NCBI GenBank assembly: GCA_016195985.1
Contig: JACPYP010000010.1
Coordinates: forward strand, 1 to 52,486
Reading direction: 5' to 3'
Source of the DNA: Acidobacteriota bacterium
GTDB taxonomy: Bacteria; Acidobacteriota; Holophagae; Holophagales; Holophagaceae
DNA: 52,486 nt
This document shows positions 16,003-24,252 of this stretch, one piece after another. The notes below the pieces were generated by a model. The model was not told where the DNA came from. It searched no databases and worked only from the letters and a program-made list of their open reading frames with translations. The translations under genes and the position numbers were made by a program. The first letter of the stretch is position 1. Every line of letters starts with the position of its first letter.

Positions 16003-16946
16003 GCGCGCCTCCTTCCCGCGAGGAGCAGCCACAGACCGAGCAGCAGCCAGAACGTGAGGCCCAGGGCCACCTTGGCTTTCCAGGGCACCAGGGTATTGGC
16101 GGACCAGAAGCCTTCGAAGCAGGCGGCGATGAAGGTGAGGATGGCCGCGCCGAACAGCAGCCGCGAGCCGCGCCGGGCGCCCTCCTTCAGCGCCGCGAGG
16201 CGGGAGCGGCGGCCCGGGTGCATGAAGGCGATGCCCATGCGCAGGCCGCCGGTGCCGCTGAGCACGACGCCGATGAGCTCAAAGGAGCTGTGGCCGCTGA
16301 CGAAGCCGTAGAAGGTGGCCGTGAGGCCGTGGTTGGTGAGGTGGGCCATCACCGTGCCGCCGTGGAGGCCGTTGAAGGGCAGGAAGAACAGAGGCCCGAC
16401 TCCCGCCAGCAGGCCCGAGGCGAAGATCTGGAAATCGATGCCGATGTTGTTGAGGATGTAATAGCCGAACATCATGACGTCGCGGGTGGCCCCGGTGGCG
16501 CCGGCCACGGGGGTTTTCGGGTCGTACATCTGCACGTACTTCACGGCCTCGTCGGGGCTCAGCAGCAGGTGCACCAGGTTGGGATGGGCCCGCACCACCA
16601 GGAAAGCGGCGATCCAGGTGCCGAAGAAGAGCAGGCAGGACACGGCCGCCAGGCGCCATTCCTCCCGCACCTGCCGGGGCAGGTCCTGCCAGATGAAGCG
16701 CCAGGCGCTCAGCAGGCCCTCGCCGCGTTCGCCGTAGAGCTTCTGGTGGACGCGCAGAGCCAGCTGCTGGAGGCGCTCCACCAGGGCCGGGCTGTAGTGC
16801 CGCTCCCGGGCCACGGCCAGGTGGTGGCAGAGCTGCCGGTAGGCCGCGGGCGCATCCTCGATGCTGAGGGCCGGCCGGTCCTCCAGCCAGCCATGCAGGC
16901 TCTCCCACAGGGCCTGGTGCTGCTGCTCGAAAAGCTGCTGCTTCAT
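15999..16946 (-). CDS. SpoIIM / DUF95 family membrane protein
   Basis: A 315-residue integral membrane protein. A soluble helical N-terminus of about 95 residues is followed by multiple helices. Characteristic blocks are MMFGYYILNNIGIDFQIFASGLL, read as two parts around NIGID, then FLPFNGLHGGTVMAHL and GHSSFELIGVVLSGTGGLRMG. The GHSSFEL and NNIG segments are typical of stage II sporulation protein M homologues in non-sporulating bacteria, where they accompany MoxR and DUF4129 genes. The ATG at 16946 overlaps the RDD stop (ATGA), which fixes the start; longer frames upstream run antisense-like and lack family resemblance. Exact function outside sporulation is unknown. Confidence 0.88.
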   Translation of the reverse strand: MKQQLFEQQHQALWESLHGWLEDRPALSIEDAPAAYRQLCHHLAVARERHYSPALVERLQQLALRVHQKLYGERGEGLLSAWRFIWQDLPRQVREEWRLAAVSCLLFFGTWIAAFLVVRAHPNLVHLLLSPDEAVKYVQMYDPKTPVAGATGATRDVMMFGYYILNNIGIDFQIFASGLLAGVGPLFFLPFNGLHGGTVMAHLTNHGLTATFYGFVSGHSSFELIGVVLSGTGGLRMGIAFMHPGRRSRLAALKEGARRGSRLLFGAAILTFIAACFEGFWSANTLVPWKAKVALGLTFWLLLGLWLLLAGRRRA

Positions 16947-17629
16947 GAGCCGCCCCACAGGTGGCGGGCCATGCCCAGCAGGCGGGCCAGGCCATTGGCG
17001 CCGCGGGCGCCGCTGAGGGGGCTGAGCACGTCGGCCAGTTCTTCGCTGCGCGCTGGCGTGAGGCGGGGACTGCGCTCCGCGAAGGAGATGAGGGCCGACT
17101 GCTCCTCCAGGGTGAGGCCCTGGGGCGGCGCCACGGGGGCGGCCGCGGGCAGGTGGGGCGCCTGGACGCTGGCTTCCACGTGCACCACCAGGGTGCCGGC
17201 CACGATGTCGCCGATGCGCTGGAAATCCCGTGTCAGCAGGACGCTGATCAGGCCCACGGTGTAGGCTCCGGGCAGTCCGTCCACCACCCGCAGCAGGTTC
17301 CGGATCAGGCTGGGGCTCCAGCCCACGGGGCGGCCGTCGGTCATGAGCACGCGCAGGCCCACCCATCGTTTGCCCAGGGTGCGGCCTCCACCCAGCACCT
17401 CGAAGAACACGGGATAGAGCCACTGCGCGAAGAAGGCGAGGATGAGCCACAGGCCCAGGCCCAGGGGCCCCAGGAAAGCCAGTCCGATGCCCACGAACAT
17501 CAGGGCGGTCCAGACCAGCGCCTGATCCGCCGCATAGGCCCAGAGCCGCGCCACAGGCCCCGCGGGGCGCAACTGCAGCTCGACGCCCTCCGGCGTCTCG
17601 ATGGTGCGTACCGTATCGACGGCGGGCAA
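16943..17629 (-). CDS. RDD family membrane protein
   Basis: The 228-residue protein opens with RPAGPVARLWAYAADQ, the Arg-Asp/Asp-containing first helix of the RDD family in slightly modified form. Two further hydrophobic helices follow, then GRTLGKRWVGLRVL and the usual LIRNLLRVVD block. RDD proteins are small membrane proteins of mixed or unknown role, some linked to ion or compatible-solute transport. It heads the coupled MoxR cluster. The only in-frame start is a TTG at 17629, two bases after the stop of a possible 34-codon leader frame, so the start is less certain than the rest. Confidence 0.8.
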   Translation of the reverse strand: MPAVDTVRTIETPEGVELQLRPAGPVARLWAYAADQALVWTALMFVGIGLAFLGPLGLGLWLILAFFAQWLYPVFFEVLGGGRTLGKRWVGLRVLMTDGRPVGWSPSLIRNLLRVVDGLPGAYTVGLISVLLTRDFQRIGDIVAGTLVVHVEASVQAPHLPAAAPVAPPQGLTLEEQSALISFAERSPRLTPARSEELADVLSPLSGARGANGLARLLGMARHLWGGS

Positions 17630-17858
17630 GGCTAGTCTTGGGCGGCGGCCGCGGGGGGCCGGCCTGCGAGGTCGTGCGAGCCGCGCACCGCGTCGGGCAT
17701 AGCCGGGGCTTCAGGGGGGAGTGGGGTGGTCATGGGGGTTCCGGGCGCTCCATGGTAACGGGATCCGGCTTGGTACCTCGCGCCGTTTTGCGAAGCCACT
17801 GGAGGTAAACGGGCGCGGCCGGCTCCCGTAGAGCTAGGCACAAGCGCCGGAGGTGGCC

Positions 17859-18458
17859 ATGTGGAAATCCCTCGTCTTCTGGGCAGGCTTCGCGGGGGCT
17901 TCCCTGCTCGCCCAGGCTCCCGTGGATGCCCGCGGCATGTCCCGCGCCTGGCGGGACCTCGGGCAGCCCGTGGGAAACGTGCTTTCGGTGGATTCGGAAG
18001 CGGCGGGCCTCACGATCCTTCCCAGCGAGGACGGCCATGTGCGGGTGCGCTTCACGGGCGACCGGGACCTGGACCTCTCCCGCCTGCGCCTGCGCTTCGA
18101 GCCCTCGGGACGCCCGGCCCTGCTGCGGGTGTCCGATACGCCCCGCAACGATTTCCAGTGCGAGATCCAGGTGCCCCGGAGCATCGGCCTCATCCTGCGG
18201 ATGTCCGCGGGCGAGGTGAAGGTCCGCGGTGTGGAGGGCGACAAGGACCTCCGCCTCCACGCGGGTGAGGTGGTGGTCCAGGTGGGCGACGCCGCGGCCT
18301 ACGGTCCCGTGTCCGCCTCGGTCTGGGCCGGGGAGATCCATCCGGGCCCCTTCGGCGGCGACAAGGAAGGCCTGTTCCGCAGCTTCCATAGCGAAGGGCA
18401 GGGGCGCTACAGCCTGCTGGTCAAGGTGAAGGCCGGAGAGGTCACCTTCCAGAAATGA
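17859..18458 (+). CDS. exported DUF4097-like (beta-helix) protein
   Basis: This 199-residue protein starts at ATG 17859, five bases after GGAGG, with a signal peptide (MWKSLVFWAGFAGASLLAQA). The mature part is a succession of short beta-strands (LSVDSEAAGLTILPSEDG, SAGEVKVRGVEGDKDL, LHAGEVVVQVGDA, WAGEIHPG, KAGEVTFQ) in which a G-E-(V/I) turn recurs. That is the look of DUF4097/DUF2807 beta-helical, adhesin-like domains. The cell location is probably periplasm or surface; the function is unknown. It is divergent from the MoxR cluster and convergent with the lipoprotein gene that follows. Confidence 0.7.
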   Translation: MWKSLVFWAGFAGASLLAQAPVDARGMSRAWRDLGQPVGNVLSVDSEAAGLTILPSEDGHVRVRFTGDRDLDLSRLRLRFEPSGRPALLRVSDTPRNDFQCEIQVPRSIGLILRMSAGEVKVRGVEGDKDLRLHAGEVVVQVGDAAAYGPVSASVWAGEIHPGPFGGDKEGLFRSFHSEGQGRYSLLVKVKAGEVTFQK

Positions 18459-18460
18459 GG

Positions 18461-18484
18461 AAGGGGCCCCGGCTGGGGCCCCTT
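18461..18484. terminator. strong hairpin between convergent genes
   Basis: AAGGGGCCCC (18461-18470) pairs perfectly with GGGGCCCCTT (18475-18484) around a four-base loop. It lies between two convergent stop codons and can serve both strands, although there is no long T tract. Confidence 0.55.
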
Positions 18485-18508
18485 CCCGGGTGATGCCTTC
18501 CGCCTGGC

Positions 18509-19105
18509 CTATTCCGTGGCGGTGCGGTAATCGTCGGCCATGGTGACGGGCACCTTGGCCTTGATCTCCTTCTGGATGTCCTGGCTGATGGTGGCCATGC
18601 GCTGCTGCTTGTAGCCCTGGGCCACCTGGGCCTTCACGGCCTCGAAGGGGGGCACGGTGGCGCCGCCCTGGGCCTTCATGCGTTCGACCTGTTCCTTGTA
18701 GAAGGCCAGCAGCTGTTCGTCGGTGGGCTCGGCCGTGCCCATGCGCTTCTTGGCCAGGGCCTGGAAATAGACGTTGGCCTGCTGCTGTTCCAGCTGGCGC
18801 TGGACGCTGGGATCCTTGTCCAGGCCCGTCTGCTTGGCGTAGGCGGTGATGGCCCGGGACATGGCGATGCGGTTGGCCAGCTGGGCGCGCTCTTCGCGGG
18901 CGGCGGGGTCGGTCAGGAAGGTCTGGGCCTCCTTGGGATCCGGTGACAGCGTGGTGACCACCTCCCGGAATTCGGCCTCGGTGATCTTCTCGCCCCCCAC
19001 GTTGGCGATCACGCGGCTGGTGTCGGGCTTGCTCGTCTTGCAGGCCAGCGAGAACAGAAGCGCCGCACCTGCGAGGAAGGCGGCATGCTGGATCATCTTG
19101 GACAT
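18509..19105 (-). CDS. SurA-N-like lipoprotein
   Basis: The 198-residue protein has a lipoprotein signal peptide ending in a lipobox (LFSLAC). A helical domain follows, opening with VIANVGGEKITEAEFREVV, the standard N-terminus of SurA/PpiD/PrsA-type periplasmic chaperones. The chaperone helices continue, with LLAFYKEQ as the usual core, but no parvulin PPIase domain is present. It is therefore probably a membrane-tethered chaperone that binds unfolded exported proteins without isomerase activity. The ATG at 19105 has GGGGAG five bases upstream. It is divergent from the glutaredoxin gene. Long frames reading further upstream on this strand are antisense to mreB/mreC and are ignored. Confidence 0.8.
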   Translation of the reverse strand: MSKMIQHAAFLAGAALLFSLACKTSKPDTSRVIANVGGEKITEAEFREVVTTLSPDPKEAQTFLTDPAAREERAQLANRIAMSRAITAYAKQTGLDKDPSVQRQLEQQQANVYFQALAKKRMGTAEPTDEQLLAFYKEQVERMKAQGGATVPPFEAVKAQVAQGYKQQRMATISQDIQKEIKAKVPVTMADDYRTATE

Positions 19106-19161
19106 GGAATCTCCCCAAAAGGCATCAAAGGATCCAGAATGACAGGTCCAAGGGGATCCGA

Positions 19162-19455
19162 ATGAGCCGAATTGACGAGCTGGCAGGCCTGGAACTGGCG
19201 GTCTATGGCGCCACCTGGTGCCCGGATTGCCGCCGTCTGGAGGCCTGGCTGGCCGAGCATCAGGTCGCCCACCGGAAGGTGGACATCGAAAGCGAGGACG
19301 GAGCCGCCGAAAAACTGGAGACCGAAACCGGGAAGCGGGCCATCCCTTACATTCTGGTGGATGGGAAGCGCTGGGTCCGGGGCTATCACAAGGAGCTGCC
19401 CCAGCGATTGGACGGGGACCTGCTGGTGGAGGAGTTGCTGGCGGCTGGGAGATAA
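19162..19455 (+). CDS. glutaredoxin-like protein
   Basis: A 97-residue thioredoxin-fold protein with the redox motif CPDC at residues 20-23 (GATWCPDCRR) and the cis-proline segment AIPYILVDG, typical of glutaredoxin/NrdH-type proteins. It would reduce disulfides in the cytosol. AGGGG lies seven bases before the ATG. Its last 27 codons (GYHKELPQRLDGDLL...) are repeated twice downstream, at 19547-19670 and 19669-19746. The 3' end has therefore been amplified and could be exchanged by recombination; the third copy would end the protein AAKG instead of AAGR. Confidence 0.88.
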   Translation: MSRIDELAGLELAVYGATWCPDCRRLEAWLAEHQVAHRKVDIESEDGAAEKLETETGKRAIPYILVDGKRWVRGYHKELPQRLDGDLLVEELLAAGR

Positions 19456-19496
19456 CCCGCCCCAGACACGCGCTGGATGCTCGCCGGTGCGGGGCC
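19373..19496 (+). repeat. glutaredoxin 3'-end repeat, copy 1
   Basis: This is the 3' end of the glutaredoxin gene plus 41 bases of downstream sequence (CCCAGACACGCGCTGGATGC region). The segment is nearly identical to 19547-19670; only a few substitutions are seen. Confidence 0.85.
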
Positions 19497-19546
19497 CCGC
19501 TCGGGACAGCCCACGGCTGTCCGCCCGCGACCCGCATCCGGTTCGC

Positions 19547-19670
19547 GGGTCCGGGGCTATCACAAGGAACTGCCCCAGCGATTGGACGGGGACCTGCTGG
19601 TGGAGGAGTTGCTGGCGGTTGGGAGATAACCCGCCCCAGACACGCGCTGGATGCTCGCCGGTGCGGGGCC
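19547..19670 (+). repeat. glutaredoxin 3'-end repeat, copy 2
   Basis: Copy of 19373-19496 shifted by exactly 174 bases (58 codons), so it stays in the frame of the parent gene. It carries the same stop codon and downstream sequence but no start region. Confidence 0.85.
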
Positions 19671-19746
19671 GGGGCTACCACAAGGAACTGCCCCAGCGAT
19701 TGGACGGGGACCTGCTGGTGGAGGAGTTGCTGGCGGCGAAGGGGTG
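19669..19746 (+). repeat. glutaredoxin 3'-end repeat, copy 3 (different terminus)
   Basis: Third copy of the last codons, overlapping the end of copy 2 by two bases. It diverges after GAGGAGTTGCTGGCGGC and ends in a different stop context (GCGAAGGGGTGA). This may be the ancestral 3' end, displaced by insertion of the other copies. Confidence 0.8.
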
Positions 19747-19875
19747 ACTCGACCGTTCGTGATTCCCTCCCTGTGGGGCCTCGCTTCGCAGGCTGCACAG
19801 CAGCCTGCTCCGCGACCCACATGGTCGGGAGGCGGCGAAGGGGTGAGTGTCCCGATTTCCTGCCAGTGGTGGCCG

Positions 19876-19903
19876 TTGCGTCCGGTTCGTGGCACCCTAA
19901 GAG
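19876..19903 (+). promoter_or_regulatory. possible promoter of the mreB operon
   Basis: TTGCGT (19876-19881) and TAAGAG (19898-19903) with a 16-base spacer lie 19 bases before the mreB start. The match to the consensus is moderate. Confidence 0.35.
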
Positions 19904-19921
19904 GTTCTCCGGGAGTCCTCT

Positions 19922-20965
19922 GTGGCCAGTATTTTTTCCAGCCAATTCTGGTCCAACCTGTTCAATTCGGACCTGGCCATCGACCTGGGCACGGCGTCGA
20001 CCCTGATCCACACCAAACAGGCTGGGCGCATCGTCATCTATGAACCCTCCATCGTCGCCGTGAACACGCTCACCCACGAGGTGGAGGCGGTGGGCGACGA
20101 GGCCAAGCAGCTGCTGGGCCGCGCACCCCAGGGCGTGCGCACCATCCGGCCCATGAAGGACGGCATGATCTTCGAGGTGGACGCCGCCGAAAAGATGCTG
20201 GCCCAGTTCATTGCGAAGGCCCGCCCCAACCGCGGCATCGCCCGCACCCGCATCGTCGTCAGCGTGCCGCCCCGGGCCCACCAGGTGGCCCGCCGCGCGG
20301 TGAAGCAGGTCTGCTACGACGCCAAGGCCGGCGAGGTGTTCCTCGTCGACCAAACCATGGTGGCCGCCATCGGCGCCGGCCTGGCCATCAACGAGAAGCG
20401 CGGCTGCATGATCGTCGACATCGGCGGCGGCACCACGGATGTGGCCGTCATCAGCTACAACGGCAAGGTGTTCTCGGATTCCATCCTCATCGCTGGCGAT
20501 GAGATGGACGAGGCCGTCATCAAGTACATCCGCGAGAAGTACAACGTGCTGATCTCCGAGGCTTCCGCCGAAGAGGTGAAGTGGACCCTGGGCAGCGCCT
20601 CGCCTTCGGAGCTGACGCGCACCATGGAAGTGAGCGGCCGGGACCAGTTCGAGGGCCTGCCCAAGACGCTCACGCTCAACGACGCCGAGATCCGCGAAGC
20701 CCTGGCCGAGCCCATCAATGCCATCATCGACCTGGTACGCAAGGCCCTGAACGAGACGCCGCCCCAGCTGGCGGCGGATCTCATCGACCGCGGCATCTGC
20801 CTCACCGGCGGCGGCTCGCTCATCCAGGGCCTGGACGAGCGCCTTCGCAAGGAGACCCACCTGCCGGTCTTCCGCGCGGAGGATCCCCAGACGGCCGTGG
20901 TTCGGGGCACTGCGCTGCTGCTGGAGAACATTCCGCTCCTGCGCCGCATCCAGATCCTCGACTAG
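19922..20965 (+). CDS. mreB: rod-shape determining protein MreB
   Basis: MreB is the bacterial actin homologue that organises the elongation machinery along the membrane. The 347-residue length is standard. The N-terminal phosphate-binding loop LAIDLGTASTLIH, the PHOSPHATE2 block MIVDIGGGTTDVAVIS and the adenosine segment ICLTGGGSLIQGLDERL are all present. Translation starts at GTG 19922 behind a GGGAG site. It is the first gene of an mreB-mreC-mreD-mrdA-mrdB-ligA run in which all later genes follow within a few bases or overlap. Confidence 0.97.
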   Translation: MASIFSSQFWSNLFNSDLAIDLGTASTLIHTKQAGRIVIYEPSIVAVNTLTHEVEAVGDEAKQLLGRAPQGVRTIRPMKDGMIFEVDAAEKMLAQFIAKARPNRGIARTRIVVSVPPRAHQVARRAVKQVCYDAKAGEVFLVDQTMVAAIGAGLAINEKRGCMIVDIGGGTTDVAVISYNGKVFSDSILIAGDEMDEAVIKYIREKYNVLISEASAEEVKWTLGSASPSELTRTMEVSGRDQFEGLPKTLTLNDAEIREALAEPINAIIDLVRKALNETPPQLAADLIDRGICLTGGGSLIQGLDERLRKETHLPVFRAEDPQTAVVRGTALLLENIPLLRRIQILD

Positions 20966-20977
20966 AGGAGCCTTTTC

Positions 20978-21868
20978 ATGGCGTTCCGCGCAGCCAGGTG
21001 GAGTTGGAGCCGCGCGGGGTTGCAGCGCCTCGCCGTGGCGCTGCTCTGGCTGGGCCATGGCGTGTGGGTGTTCCTGGGGCCTCATCCGAGCCGCCATTGG
21101 GCCGCCCTCACCGGCAGCGTATCCAGGCCCGCCCAGGGGCTGGCGGCGCACTGGGCGGATTGGCGGGCCAACCGGCGTGACGCCGGCCGCACGTTGGCCC
21201 AGGTCCGGGCGGAGAACGCCCAGCTGTCCGCGGAGCTGGCCCAGCTGAAGGTGCAGGCCGCCCAGAATGCGCCGCGGCTGGCGGAGGCCGACGAGGCCGT
21301 GCGCCTGCTGGCCCTGAAGAAGCAGATTCCCCTGGATCTGACCTCGGCTCGGGTGATCTTCGCCACCCGCCCGGCGACCTTCGGCGGCCTCATCCTCGAC
21401 CGGGGGCTCGATGCGGGGCTGGTGCCCGACCAAGGCGTGATCGTGCCCGAGGGCATCGTGGGGCGGCTTTGGTCCGTCGGCGGCACCCAATCCAAGGTGC
21501 TGCCCGCGGACGCGCCCAACGCCTCCGTGGCCGTCATGCTCATGCGGAGCCGGGCGACGGGAGTCTTGCAGGGCCTCGGTTCCGGGAGAGCCCTCATCCG
21601 CTACGTGAGCAACCAGGAAGTGGTGCAGGTGGGCGAGGCCGTGCTGACCAGCGGCCTGGACCGCGTCTTCTCCCGGGGCCTGCTGGTGGGTTATGTGGCG
21701 GAAGTGACCCAGGGCGACCTGGAACTGCGGGTCGTCGTCAACCTCGCGGCGCCGCTGGACCGCGTGAGCCACGTGCTGCTGCTGCCCCCCCAGCCGCCCC
21801 TGGAAGTGCAGCCGCCCTTCATCGAACCGGATCAGAAGCCGCAGCCGCGGAAGCGGGGAACGCCATGA
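20978..21868 (+). CDS. mreC: rod-shape determining protein MreC
   Basis: The 296-residue bitopic protein has a hydrophobic anchor near residues 15-35 and a coiled-coil (LAQVRAENAQLSAELAQLKVQ, shown in part). The periplasmic beta-barrel domains carry GLILDRGLDAGL, VIVPEGIVGRL and RVFSRGLLVGYV, as in the MreC family. MreC links MreB to the wall synthases PBP2 and RodA. It begins 12 bases after mreB, and its stop overlaps the mreD start as ATGA. The Pro-rich C-terminus is ordinary for the family. Confidence 0.93.
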   Translation: MAFRAARWSWSRAGLQRLAVALLWLGHGVWVFLGPHPSRHWAALTGSVSRPAQGLAAHWADWRANRRDAGRTLAQVRAENAQLSAELAQLKVQAAQNAPRLAEADEAVRLLALKKQIPLDLTSARVIFATRPATFGGLILDRGLDAGLVPDQGVIVPEGIVGRLWSVGGTQSKVLPADAPNASVAVMLMRSRATGVLQGLGSGRALIRYVSNQEVVQVGEAVLTSGLDRVFSRGLLVGYVAEVTQGDLELRVVVNLAAPLDRVSHVLLLPPQPPLEVQPPFIEPDQKPQPRKRGTP

Positions 21869-22347
21869 GGCTGGCCGCGCCCTCCATCACCCGCCAGAAC
21901 CTCTTCTGCGCCCTGCTGCTGGGCCTGCTGCTGCTCTGCGCGCCCTTTCCCCGCATCCAGCTGATCCTCCACGCCATGCTGGTGCTGGCCCTCGCGCCGC
22001 GGGCAGGGGCGCCCCTTCCCACGGTCTTGTGGGCGCTGGCGGCGGGCTGGGCCCTGGAGGGCTCCCTGCGGCTCTATCCCCACCTGGGCGGCACTGCGTG
22101 GGCGGATATGAGCGTGGCCCTGCTGGCGGGCTGGATGGCGGGGCGCTGGCCCCTGGAGGGCCTGAAGGGCTGGCTGGCGCGCCTGGCGGCCTTCTGCGTT
22201 CTGCAAACCCTGCTGGTGCACGGGGCCGTGCGCCTGGCGACGGTGTCCCACCCCTGGGGCTGGAGTTGGCTCCTGGTCCTGGCGACGCTGCCGCTCTGGG
22301 GCTGGCTCGCCTGGCGCATGCTCCACGCCGGGGCCGGGCGGCGCTGA
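21865..22347 (+). CDS. mreD: rod-shape determining protein MreD
   Basis: This is a small integral membrane protein (160 residues) with about five hydrophobic helices and hardly any soluble loops, as expected for MreD of the elongasome. The primary sequence of MreD is poorly conserved, so the call rests on position between mreC and mrdA, on size and on hydropathy. The ATG at 21865 overlaps the MreC stop; longer frames run inside mreC. Confidence 0.85.
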   Translation: MRLAAPSITRQNLFCALLLGLLLLCAPFPRIQLILHAMLVLALAPRAGAPLPTVLWALAAGWALEGSLRLYPHLGGTAWADMSVALLAGWMAGRWPLEGLKGWLARLAAFCVLQTLLVHGAVRLATVSHPWGWSWLLVLATLPLWGWLAWRMLHAGAGRR

Positions 22348-22350
22348 ACC

Positions 22351-24252
22351 ATGGATCCCCGGCATCGTCCCATTCTGCGCCGGCGGCTCGGGGTCTTCCG
22401 GGGCCTGGCTTGGTGCCTGGTGGCGCTGCTGGTGCTCATCTACGCCTGGCTTCAGCTGGTCCGGCATTCGGAGTTCAAGCAGCTGGCCATGCAGCAGGCC
22501 GTGAAAGTGCGCCCCATTCCCGCGCCCCGGGGCCTGGTGCTGGACCGCAACGGCCATCGCCTGGTGGACAACCGCCGGGCCCTGCACCTGGTGGTCCAGC
22601 GAGAGGACCTGCCCACCAAGCCGGAGGTGATCACCTCGCTGGCATCCGCCCTGGAGCTGGATCCGGCGGCGCTGGCGCGGAAGATCCAGAGCTACCGTTT
22701 CGCGGGGAAGGGGCGCCCCCTGGTGCTGAAGGAGAACCTCGACGAGGCGGGCATCGCCATCGCCGAGCGGATCCGGGCACGGTACCCGTTCCTCAGCGTG
22801 GAAGTGGCGCCCCGGCGCGTCTACCTGGGCGACGAGCTGGCCGGGCACGTGCTGGGCTACGTGGGTGAAGTGGATGAAGAGCTGATGAAGGTGAAGCCGG
22901 GCATCTTTCGGCTGGGCGAGACCATCGGCAAAGAAGGCTTCGAGGCCAGCGGCAACGACAAGCTCAAGGGCGTGGACGGCCAGAAGCGGATCCTGGTGGA
23001 TCAGCTCGGCACCGAAGTGGCGAACTTCGGCCAGAACGACGCGGTGACGGGGCGCAGCCTCTTCCTCACGCTGGACGCGGGCCTCCAGAAGGTGGCCCAG
23101 GACGCCATGGGGGAGGAATCCGGCGCGGTGGTGGTGCTGGATCTCCGGGATGGCGGCGTGCTGGCCATGTACTCCAGCCCTTCCTACGATCCCAACCTCT
23201 TCCTGAACCGCCTCAGCCAGGACATGGTGGACCGCTACCTGGCCAACAGCGTGACGCGGCCCATGGTGAACCGGGCCACCCAGGGCATCTACGCGCCGGG
23301 ATCGACCTTCAAGCTGCTGGTGGCCCTGGCCGCCCTGGAGCGGGGCATCATCTCGCCCCAGACGCCCATCTACTGCGCGGGAAAGAAGAACTTCTACGGC
23401 CGCGATTTCCGCTGCGACAAGCCCACGGGCCACGGCAGCCTCTCCATGATCCAGGCCATCGCGCAGAGCTGCGACGTCTACTTCTACGAGCTGGCCTCCC
23501 GCATGGACATCGACGACATCTACGCCACGGCGGAAAAGTACGGGCTGACCGAACGCACGGGCATCGATCTGCCCCAGGAAAAGCGCACCCGCATTCCCAG
23601 CCGCGCCTGGAAGCGCAAGGCCGCGCCCAAGGATCCCAAATGGTACGGCGGCGAGACCATCAGCGTGGGCATCGGCCAGGGGGCCGTGGGCGTCACGCCC
23701 CTGGGCCTGGCCCGCTTCTACGCGCTGCTGGCCACCAAGGGCAAGCTCCTCACGCCCCATCTCTTCTACGGCTTCCGGGATGATCAGAAGAACAGCCTGG
23801 AAGCGGCGCCAGTGCCTCCCATGAAGGACACGCCGCTGGATCCCAGGCACTGGGCGATCCTGGATGAGGGCCTGCGGGAAGTGGTGCAGAACGGAACCGC
23901 CGCCGCCAATCCCTTCATCCGCGAGATCGCCAAGGGAACGCCCTTCTCGGGCAAGACGGGCACCGCCCAGGTGGCCACCTTCGTGGACAAGGCCCACTAC
24001 GCGCGCCAGGCCAAGAAGCTCAAGGACCACGCCCTCTTCGCGGGCTACGCCCCGCAGGAGCATCCCCAGATCGCCTTCGCGGTGGTGGTGGAAAACGCGG
24101 GTTTCGGATCCACCGCGGCCGCGCCCATCGCCGCGAAAGTCGTGAAGTACTGGTTCGCGGACCGCCTCAGCAATCCCCTGCCGCCCCCCCGCGGCAAGAT
24201 GGTGGATCCCTTCGCGCCCCAGCAGTCCGCGCCACAGGAGGCCCCGGAATGA
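22351..24252 (+). CDS. mrdA: penicillin-binding protein 2 (transpeptidase)
   Basis: The 633-residue class B PBP cross-links peptidoglycan during side-wall growth, working with RodA. It has one N-terminal membrane helix (residues about 14-34) and a dimerisation/pedestal domain with RGLVLDRNG. The transpeptidase domain carries the active-site motif STFK with Ser318, SCD at 373-375 and KTGT at 535-538. E. coli PBP2 also has Asp in the second motif. The start is three bases after the mreD stop, and the end overlaps mrdB as ATGA. Confidence 0.95.
   Translation: MDPRHRPILRRRLGVFRGLAWCLVALLVLIYAWLQLVRHSEFKQLAMQQAVKVRPIPAPRGLVLDRNGHRLVDNRRALHLVVQREDLPTKPEVITSLASALELDPAALARKIQSYRFAGKGRPLVLKENLDEAGIAIAERIRARYPFLSVEVAPRRVYLGDELAGHVLGYVGEVDEELMKVKPGIFRLGETIGKEGFEASGNDKLKGVDGQKRILVDQLGTEVANFGQNDAVTGRSLFLTLDAGLQKVAQDAMGEESGAVVVLDLRDGGVLAMYSSPSYDPNLFLNRLSQDMVDRYLANSVTRPMVNRATQGIYAPGSTFKLLVALAALERGIISPQTPIYCAGKKNFYGRDFRCDKPTGHGSLSMIQAIAQSCDVYFYELASRMDIDDIYATAEKYGLTERTGIDLPQEKRTRIPSRAWKRKAAPKDPKWYGGETISVGIGQGAVGVTPLGLARFYALLATKGKLLTPHLFYGFRDDQKNSLEAAPVPPMKDTPLDPRHWAILDEGLREVVQNGTAAANPFIREIAKGTPFSGKTGTAQVATFVDKAHYARQAKKLKDHALFAGYAPQEHPQIAFAVVVENAGFGSTAAAPIAAKVVKYWFADRLSNPLPPPRGKMVDPFAPQQSAPQEAPE

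Larger units (their letters stand above)
19456..19921. other. duplicated 3'-end remnants and hairpins between glutaredoxin and mreB
   Basis: This 466-base gap contains no independent gene. It holds two partial copies of the glutaredoxin 3' end, short palindromes (GGACAGCCCACGGCTGTCC; CCGCGAACC/GGTTCGCGG-like arms near 19525-19548) and a repeated GGCGGCGAAGGGGTGA at about 19731 and 19832. The mreB promoter and ribosome binding site are at its right end. Confidence 0.7.

Noticed and set aside
18509-21772. Reading the SurA-like gene as a 1087-residue protein
   Set aside because: Most of it is antisense to mreB, mreC and the glutaredoxin repeats; a lipoprotein signal and ribosome binding site fix the start at 19105.
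21832-24063. 743-codon minus-strand ORF opposite mreD/mrdA
   Set aside because: Antisense shadow with His/Gly/Gln-rich low-complexity translation.
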